Shown in pieces: positions 59,203-64,000 of a DNA stretch of 64,000 bases (positions are counted from its first letter, which is position 1; each line of letters opens with the position of its first letter). Position numbers and translations under genes: made by a program. The DNA is from Nonomuraea sp. PA05 (GTDB lineage Bacteria; Actinomycetota; Actinomycetes; Streptosporangiales; Streptosporangiaceae): NCBI RefSeq assembly GCF_008086045.1, contig NZ_VSEY01000030.1, forward strand, positions 62,001 through 126,000, written 5' to 3'. The notes beneath the pieces are model-generated. The model did not search any database. It had not been told where the DNA came from and saw only the letters and a list, made by a program, of their open reading frames with translations.

Positions 59203-59224
59203 GGGACATGCCGCGGCATGTCCC
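59203..59224 (+). other. Perfect palindromic hairpin in the leader of the HNH gene
   Basis: GGGACATGCCGC-GGCATGTCCC forms a 10-bp stem with a 2-base centre, followed by CTTT. Another small hairpin (GCCCC-AGGA-GGGGC, 59181-59194) lies directly upstream. Together they could form a terminator or attenuator in the 5' leader. The rest of the gap 58989-59255 shows no gene. Confidence 0.5.
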
Positions 59225-59255
59225 CTTTGATACGCGCGCAGCGGGAAGAGGCCCG

Positions 59256-59765
59256 ATGATGCGCCAGGTCCTGCTGCTGAATGCCACCTACGAGCCACTG
59301 ACCACCCTCTCGCTGCACCGCGCCGTCGTGCTCGTGCTGCGGGAGAAGGCCGACGTCGTCCATCGCGACGGCCGAGGCGCCGTGCTGCGGTCCGCCAGCC
59401 GCACGCTCGACGTTCCCTCGGTGATCAGGCTCCGCAGATATGTCCGCATCCCCTACCGGTCCCGCATCCCCCTGACCAGGGCCGCCCTCATGCGGCGCGA
59501 CGACTACCGCTGCGCCTACTGCGGGCAGAAGGCCGAGACCATCGACCACGTCATCCCCCGGTCCAGGGGCGGCACGCACACGTGGGAGAACTGCGTGGCC
59601 TCCTGCACCACCTGCAACCACCGCAAGGCCGACAAGTACCTGGAGGAGCTGGGGTGGACGCTACGCGTCAGCCCGGCGGTGCCACGAGGCGCCCACTGGC
59701 GGCTCATCGGCGCCTCGCTCGTCGGTGACCCGCAATGGGCGCCCTACCTGGAAGCAGCGGCCTGA
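59256..59765 (+). CDS. HNH endonuclease-family protein
   Basis: A 169-residue HNH protein common in actinobacteria. N-terminal QVLLLNATYEPLTTLSLHRAVVLVL is a small domain found in this family; the HNH/zinc part follows: CAYCGQKAETIDHVIPRSRGG, then NCVASCTTCNHRKADK with two CxxC pairs. The DH of DHVIP and the N and H of the later part give the nuclease motif. The family has no settled role; DNA repair or defence have been proposed. GGAAGAGG precedes two adjacent ATGs (59256, 59259). Confidence 0.88.
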   Translation: MMRQVLLLNATYEPLTTLSLHRAVVLVLREKADVVHRDGRGAVLRSASRTLDVPSVIRLRRYVRIPYRSRIPLTRAALMRRDDYRCAYCGQKAETIDHVIPRSRGGTHTWENCVASCTTCNHRKADKYLEELGWTLRVSPAVPRGAHWRLIGASLVGDPQWAPYLEAAA

Positions 59766-59784
59766 AACCGCGTTGAGCGCGAGG

Positions 59785-59816
59785 CCACATGCCTGACACC
59801 ATGAGCAGGCATGTGG
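59785..59816 (+). other. 11-bp inverted repeat covering the GNAT start codon
   Basis: CCACATGCCTG (59785-59795) and CAGGCATGTGG (59806-59816) are perfect complements around a 10-nt loop. The ATG at 59811-59813 lies within the right arm and the ribosome-binding site GCAGG also does. In RNA this hairpin would hide the start; it could equally be the terminator of the HNH gene. Confidence 0.65.
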
Positions 59817-60608
59817 ACCTTCACCTCATCCGTTGAGGAGTACGCCGCGGTCGCCGAGCCGTTCCTGCTCGGCGACCCGGTGCGCAACACCGTGCCACTG
59901 ACCGTCCTGGCCAACCTGCGGGCCGGCATGCCCGTCAAGGACCCCCGCTACGGGTGGTGGACGGTGGACGGAGAGGTGCGCGGCGCCGTCTTCCACACGC
60001 CGCCGTTCCCCGTCGGGCTGTTCGCCGTGCCCGTCGAGGCCGTCCCGCCCCTCGTGCGGGCGCTGGACGGCGGGCTCACCACGTTCGTCGGCCCCCTGGA
60101 GGTCACCGGCGAGGCCACCCGGCTGCTCGGTGAGCCGTCACGGGTCGTCTCCGAGCGGCTCTTCCGCCTCGGCACCCTCGCCGTCCCCGACGTGCCCGGC
60201 CGGGGCAGACTCGCGGTGGCCGGTGATCTTCCGCTGCTGGTGAGCTGGTACCAGGCGTTCGGCGACGAGACCGGCATGGGCGAGGGCGACGTCGTCGACC
60301 GGGTGGTGCGGCGGCTGGAAGGGCGGGAGCTGTTCCTGTGGGAGGCGGAGCAGGCGCCCGTCTCGCTCGCGGCGCTCTCCCCGGAGGCCGGTGGGGTCTG
60401 CCGCATCGGGCCCGTGTACACGCCGCCGTCGCGTAGGCGGCGAGGGTATGGGGCTGCGGTCACCGCCCACGCCAGCCGGGTCGGGCTGGAGGAGCGGTGT
60501 GAACAGGTGGTGCTCTTCACCGATCTGGCCAATCCGACGAGCAACGCCATCTATCGGTCGATCGGGTACGAGCCCGTCTCGGACTACGCGCACATCAGCT
60601 ACGACTGA
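59811..60608 (+). CDS. GNAT acetyltransferase (FR47-like C-terminal domain)
   Basis: A 265-residue two-part GNAT. The N-terminal half (about 1-135) is the degenerate domain of this type, the C-terminal half (about 140-265) has the acetyl-CoA loop in PPSRRRRGYGAAVTAHASRVGLE and the end LFTDLANPTSNAIYRSIGYEPV, typical of FR47-like enzymes. Substrate unknown. The start codon is inside a perfect inverted repeat, and translation may therefore be regulated. Confidence 0.87.
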   Translation: MWTFTSSVEEYAAVAEPFLLGDPVRNTVPLTVLANLRAGMPVKDPRYGWWTVDGEVRGAVFHTPPFPVGLFAVPVEAVPPLVRALDGGLTTFVGPLEVTGEATRLLGEPSRVVSERLFRLGTLAVPDVPGRGRLAVAGDLPLLVSWYQAFGDETGMGEGDVVDRVVRRLEGRELFLWEAEQAPVSLAALSPEAGGVCRIGPVYTPPSRRRRGYGAAVTAHASRVGLEERCEQVVLFTDLANPTSNAIYRSIGYEPVSDYAHISYD

Positions 60609-60696
60609 GGGCGCCGCGCCTCCCGAAGGACCGCGCCCGTCACGTCAGTGCGGTGGCGGAGTGGCGAGCGGCCCCTGCGGACACCACGACCGCGGC

Positions 60697-60702
60697 TAAA
60701 CT
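60697..60702 (+). promoter_or_regulatory. -10 box TAAACT of a leaderless promoter (FmdB)
   Basis: TAAACT, 6 nt, then ATG 60709. Confidence 0.55.
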
Positions 60703-60708
60703 ACCCCC

Positions 60709-60915
60709 ATGCCGCGCTACGACTTCCGGTGCCGCGCCTGCGGTTCCACGTTCGAGGTGTCCCGCCCCATGTCGGCCTCCGACGACCCGGCGACCTGCCC
60801 CGACGGCCACGCCGACACGGTGAAGCTGCTCTCCACGGTCTCCATGACGGGCAGCGCGTCCGCCCCCAGGCCCGCCGGTGGCGGCGGGTGCTGCGGCGGC
60901 GGCTGCTGCTCCTGA
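60709..60915 (+). CDS. FmdB-family zinc-ribbon protein
   Basis: A 68-residue protein with the FmdB zinc ribbon (YDFRCRACGSTFEVSRPM and a second half CPDGHADTVKLLSTV), followed by a Gly-Cys-rich tail GGGGCCGGGCCS. FmdB-like proteins are regulators or small metal-binding proteins of uncertain role. The cysteine-rich tail is often seen in actinobacterial members. Confidence 0.9.
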   Translation: MPRYDFRCRACGSTFEVSRPMSASDDPATCPDGHADTVKLLSTVSMTGSASAPRPAGGGGCCGGGCCS

Positions 60916-60924
60916 CCGTCTCCT

Positions 60925-61800
60925 CTAGGCAGGGGCCCCTGTGTCCGGCCTGGTCAGCGTGTGGACCGCGAGCCGGGCCATCCGCTCCACGGTGGCGACG
61001 CCGTTCTCCATGGCGGGGTTGCGCTCCGACAGCACGGCGATCAGCAACTCGTGCCCGCGCACCAAGAGCCGCCCCACGCTGTTGACCGTCCACAACCCGT
61101 CGTGCACCTCGGCCGGCAGCCACCCGTTCTTCAACGCCACCTCACCCTCCGGCGCGGCCGCGCTGACACCCCACGCCTGCGACGGCGCCACCGACGACAT
61201 GAGATCGAGGGCGTAGCGCCGGCTGCGGGCGGGCAGCGGCCCTCCGGCACCGGTCAGCCGCTCCAGGACCTTCACCTGGTCAGAGGGCCTGCTGTGGGTG
61301 TAACCCCAGGACAGCCCGGAGCCCGGCCGCGTGTGCCGCACGCCGAGCCGGCGCAGCGCCCGGTCCAGGCCGTCCCGGCCGCCGATGGTCAGGTACAGCT
61401 CGTGCGCGCAGTCGTTGTCGCTGTAGCGGATCATGCGGGAGGCCAGCCTGCGTTCGTACGCGCTCAGCCGCCGGCCGTCCTTGCCGAGCAGGAACGCCAG
61501 CAGGATGTCCACCTTCGCGACGCTGGCCAGCAGGAACGGGGTGTGCTCGCGGAAGGTGTACCAGGCGCCGGTGGTGCGGTCGTGGACGGCCAGCGCCGCC
61601 CGCCCCGGACGTTCGCGCAGGTAGCGCTCCAATGCGCGGTCGAGGGCGCGGCGGTGGGCGGGCGGCAGCGCGCTGTCGGCTCCGTCCGGCGGCAGCCGCC
61701 CGGCTGTTGGGGCTGGGTGCGGCGCCTCGCGGGGAGGCGCCGCGCAGCCGGGCGTGGCGAGCAGCAGGATGGCGAAGAGCGAGAACCCCCGTACGCGCAT
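60925..61800 (-). CDS. Class A beta-lactamase-like serine hydrolase, probable lipoprotein
   Basis: A 291-residue protein. Signal peptide with possible lipobox (FAILLLATPGC, Cys19), a proline-rich linker, then the penicillin-recognising fold: SxxK as Ser93-Val-Ala-Lys96, SDN at 126-128 and K-N-G at 223-225 in place of KTG. These three motifs match class A beta-lactamases; the KNG change is seen in many actinobacterial relatives without proven beta-lactamase activity. It should be anchored outside the membrane. ATG 61800 fits the signal peptide; a TTG at 61851 is also open. Confidence 0.85.
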   Translation of the reverse strand: MRVRGFSLFAILLLATPGCAAPPREAPHPAPTAGRLPPDGADSALPPAHRRALDRALERYLRERPGRAALAVHDRTTGAWYTFREHTPFLLASVAKVDILLAFLLGKDGRRLSAYERRLASRMIRYSDNDCAHELYLTIGGRDGLDRALRRLGVRHTRPGSGLSWGYTHSRPSDQVKVLERLTGAGGPLPARSRRYALDLMSSVAPSQAWGVSAAAPEGEVALKNGWLPAEVHDGLWTVNSVGRLLVRGHELLIAVLSERNPAMENGVATVERMARLAVHTLTRPDTGAPA

Positions 61801-61953
61801 GTGCGGGAGCCTGCCACCCGCCACGCCAACGGCCGGGGAGCCGATGGTCAAACCTCGGCCAGTTTCGGCGTGGCACGCCGACGCACGCCAGGAGCACCCA
61901 GCCCGGCGCCGTTCGCCGCGTTTGCCAGCTCACCGAGGCCTGCAGCTGTCGCC

Positions 61954-62079
61954 GAGGCCCCCCACTTCATCGAGGCCCCCTGCTTCACCGTGGCCCCAGG
62001 CTTCACCGAGGCCCCCTGCTTCACCGAGGCCCCAGGCTTCACCGAGGTCCCCCGCTTCACCGTGGCCCCAGGCTTCGCC
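61954..62079. repeat. 18-bp tandem repeat, seven units
   Basis: Seven exact-length units starting at 61954 (GAGGCCCCCTGCTTCACC and GTGGCCCCAGGCTTCACC variants alternate). In one minus-strand frame they read GASVKQ/GASVKP, but that frame begins inside the array and has no ribosome-binding site, so I treat it as non-coding. The remainder of 61801-62276 is GC-rich degenerate repeats (GCCGAGGC-type) with no gene I can support. Confidence 0.85.
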
Positions 62080-62276
62080 GAGACCGCCAGGTGCGTCCAG
62101 GCCGTCGGCTGCGCCGAAGCCGCCGGCGCGCCCGCCTCTCTTCGCCGAGGCAGCAGGCGAGCCAGCCACTGTTGGCCGAGGCGGCAGGCGAGCGGCCGTT
62201 GTCGGCCGAGGGCGGTGGGTCCGCCGAGGCCGCCGTGCAGGCCTTCTGCGGCGGCGGCTCGGCGGGTGGGTCAGGG

Positions 62277-62804
62277 TCAGGCGGTCAGCCTTCGCTGGCC
62301 GGTGCCGGCCGCCGTGACGGCCCGGCGCTTGCGGCGCTGGAACGGCAGGAACCGATCGGCCAGGTGCGGCCGGGACGGCGTGAGCGTGGGCTCGACCGCG
62401 ATGATCCGGTCGAACCTGAACGCCCTGATCCCACGGCGCATCTTGCACACGCCGACCAGGTACCAGTATTCGCGGTGCACCAGGCACGTCACCGGCTCGA
62501 CGTCGCGAGAGGTGACGACACCGGAGGCGTCGCGGTAGTGCAGGCGGATCATGAGCCGGCTAGTGATGGCGTCGGCCATCAGCCGGGCACGGGAGGCGAC
62601 GTCAACGGGCAGCGGCTCGGTCAGCGTCGTGAGCGTGGTGGCGATGACGTCGTCGTCGAGGTCGAGGTGCTCGAATGCGTGCTGCAGGCCACGCCTGGCG
62701 GTGACGGCCTGGGGGCCCGCGCCGAGGTGGGCGAGGGAGAGGGCGAGTGCGGCGATCTCGGCGGTCGTCAGCGGGCGAGTATCGTGCTTCACGACTGTCG
62801 TCAT
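62277..62804 (-). CDS. WYL-domain regulator (no HTH)
   Basis: A 175-residue protein. The C-terminal two thirds is a WYL domain (SRLMIRLHYRDASGVVTSRDVEPVTCLVHREYWYLVGVCKMRRGIRAFRFDRI); the WYL motif itself reads YWYLVG. The first 70 residues are helical (TTAEIAALALSLAHLGAGPQAVTARRGLQHA) and do not form an obvious winged helix, unlike most WYL regulators of actinomycetes, which are about 320 residues. WYL domains sense nucleic acids or ligands. ATG 62804 has a -10 box TATTGT 6 nt upstream, set in an inverted repeat. Confidence 0.85.
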   Translation of the reverse strand: MTTVVKHDTRPLTTAEIAALALSLAHLGAGPQAVTARRGLQHAFEHLDLDDDVIATTLTTLTEPLPVDVASRARLMADAITSRLMIRLHYRDASGVVTSRDVEPVTCLVHREYWYLVGVCKMRRGIRAFRFDRIIAVEPTLTPSRPHLADRFLPFQRRKRRAVTAAGTGQRRLTA

Positions 62805-62822
62805 ACCCCAACAATAGGGGTA
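62804..62822 (-). promoter_or_regulatory. Inverted repeat TACCCC-N7-GGGGTA around the -10 box of the WYL gene
   Basis: On the minus strand TACCCC-TATTGTT-GGGGTA, a perfect 6-7-6 inverted repeat whose spacer is the -10 box TATTGT; the start codon lies at its end. A repressor binding here, possibly the WYL protein, would shut the promoter. Confidence 0.55.
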
Positions 62823-62952
62823 AGCACCGACAATTTTCGAAAGTCTGTCCGGGAAGACAGGTGCCTGTGCGGCAGGCGAGAACCCACCCGCCCACCGCAC
62901 AGGGAACGGTGCGGCAGGCGCGAGACCTGCCGCCCTCGTAGCGGTGGAGTGG

Positions 62953-64000
62953 CTACCGCGAGAGCTGCGACAGGTCGCGCGAGGCGCCCGTAGAGGCCGA
63001 CGTCGTCATGGCCGCGTAGGCCTGCAGCGCCACGCTCACCTGCCGGTCGCGGTCGCGCGGCCGGTAGCCGCCCAGGTCGGCCAGCAGCCGCTCGCGCCGC
63101 GCGGCCAGCTCGGCCTCGGGCACCCGCAGCTCCATCGACCGGCCGGGGATGTCGATGTCGATGATGTCGCCGTCCTCGACCAGCGCGATCGTGCCGCCCT
63201 CGGCCGCCTCGGGGGAGGCGTGGCCGATCGACAGCCCGGAGGTGCCGCCGGAGAAGCGCCCGTCGGTGACCAGCGCGCACACCTTGCCCAGACCCTTGCC
63301 CTTCAGGAAGGACGTCGGGTAGAGCATCTCCTGCATGCCGGGGCCGCCCTTGGGGCCCTCGTAGCGGATGACGACCACGTCGCCGGCCTTGACCTTGCCG
63401 CCGAGGATGCCCTCGACCGCCTGCTCCTGCGACTCGAACACCACGGCGGGCCCGCTGAACTTCCAGATCGACTCGTCCACGCCGGCCGTCTTCACGACCG
63501 CGCCGTCGCGCGAGATGTTGCCGTAGAGCACGGCCAGGCCGCCGTCGGCGGTGTAGGCGTGCTCGCGGTCGCGGATGCAGCCCGCCTCGCGGTCGAGGTC
63601 GAGGTCGTCCCAGCGGTTGTCCTGCGAGTACGCCTTGACCGTGCGCACGTTGCCGGGCGCCGCGTGCCACAGCTCCACGGCCTGCGGCTTGACCGTCGGC
63701 GACATGGCGTCCCACTGGGCCAGCAGGTCGGCCAGCGTGCCGCCGTTCACGGTGGGCACGTCGCGGTGCAGCAGCCCGGCGCGGTCGAGCTCGCCCAGGA
63801 TGGCGGGGATGCCGCCGGCGCGGTGGACGTCCTCGATGTGGTACTTGGCGGTGGCCGGGGCCACCTTGCACAGGCACGGCACCCGCAGCGAGATCTCGTT
63901 GATCTCCTTGAGCCCGAAGTCGACCTCCGCCTCGCGGGCGGCGGCCAGGATGTGCAGGATCGTGTTGGTGGAGCCGCCCATCGCCACGTCGAGGGTCATC
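62953..64000 (-). CDS. ilvD: Dihydroxy-acid dehydratase (5' end outside window)
   Basis: The C-terminal 348 or so residues of IlvD/Edd-type dehydratase; the start lies to the right of the window. Seen: MTLDVAMGGSTNTILHILAAA (family core), a cysteine in VPCLCKVAPA, CIRDREHAYTADGGLAVLYGNI, and the signature DGRFSGGTSGLSIGHASPEA with the catalytic Ser. The ending RQVSVALQAYAAMTTSASTGASRDL matches the actinobacterial ilvD. Converts dihydroxy acids to keto acids in valine, isoleucine and pantothenate synthesis, using an Fe-S cluster. The gap to the WYL gene holds no gene. Confidence 0.96.
   Translation of the reverse strand, partial: MTLDVAMGGSTNTILHILAAAREAEVDFGLKEINEISLRVPCLCKVAPATAKYHIEDVHRAGGIPAILGELDRAGLLHRDVPTVNGGTLADLLAQWDAMSPTVKPQAVELWHAAPGNVRTVKAYSQDNRWDDLDLDREAGCIRDREHAYTADGGLAVLYGNISRDGAVVKTAGVDESIWKFSGPAVVFESQEQAVEGILGGKVKAGDVVVIRYEGPKGGPGMQEMLYPTSFLKGKGLGKVCALVTDGRFSGGTSGLSIGHASPEAAEGGTIALVEDGDIIDIDIPGRSMELRVPEAELAARRERLLADLGGYRPRDRDRQVSVALQAYAAMTTSASTGASRDLSQLSR

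Noticed and set aside
61632..62993. 453-residue open frame on the plus strand
   Set aside because: It crosses the 18-bp repeat array and the antisense of the WYL gene; Arg/His/Gly-rich with no family signature.

Overview
The window is about 70% or more GC, gene-dense, and has no tRNA, rRNA, CRISPR array or insertion sequence that I can see. Codon use, an F420-type luciferase-like oxidoreductase, an EttA-type ABC-F protein, a DynA/DynB-like GTPase pair, a WYL regulator, an FmdB zinc ribbon and many leaderless promoters (TANNNT, 6-7 nt, start codon) point to a mycelial actinomycete. Streptosporangiales such as Nonomuraea is my best guess; this is inference from gene style, not a database match.

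Layout. 1-5.7 kb: a truncated NarL-type response regulator, a divergent MacB-like ABC exporter pair, an LLM oxidoreductase and a secreted CCPSR sulfatase. 5.7-9.2 kb: a GntR/FadR-type repressor divergent from lutABC (lactate oxidation), with two tandem FadR-type operators between them. 9.1-11.7 kb: a baeRF2/Rv2629-like protein, a DUF2795 protein and a double GNAT protein. 11.8-17.4 kb: a tetrapyrrole/cobalamin block (CbiET fusion, a CbiX-like protein lacking its metal-binding histidines, CobT, an arginase-family enzyme, CysG) that runs without a gap into 17.4-21.4 kb, a pair of dynamin-like GTPases. 21.8-26.9 kb: an SSB with an unusual tail, a membrane GGDEF protein and ettA, separated by minisatellite arrays.

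27.5-38.8 kb holds the most interesting locus: MFS, VOC protein, DUF35 plus Ltp2-like thiolase fold, DUF4242, NDP-forming acyl-CoA ligase, acyl-CoA dehydrogenase, TetR, MaoC hydratase, SDR and a second MFS. Together they supply every chemical step of a CoA-dependent chain-shortening pathway plus transport. Every promoter region in it carries a 17-bp CTAG-N9-CTAG type palindrome (consensus CTAGAAT-N3-ATTCTAG; seven copies) that I did not see elsewhere in the window. I infer a self-contained TetR regulon for catabolism of an unidentified acid.

38.8-64 kb: thioesterase and MFS; GH13 alpha-glucosidase with truncated haemoglobin; MscS channel; a small protein and an HTH/TPR-like regulator with a GNAT; an EamA transporter with a cysteine-rich tail; a 24-residue peptide gene translationally coupled to a TPR protein; a beta-lactamase-fold protein; NUDIX; DUF523-DUF1722; an SDR pseudogene; a PiT phosphate transporter with its PhoU-like partner; PurU; VOC plus AraC; a prolyl oligopeptidase; an HNH protein; GNAT; FmdB; a class A beta-lactamase-like lipoprotein; a WYL regulator; and the 3' part of ilvD. 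At least nine short tandem-repeat arrays lie mostly just downstream of genes, an unusually high density.
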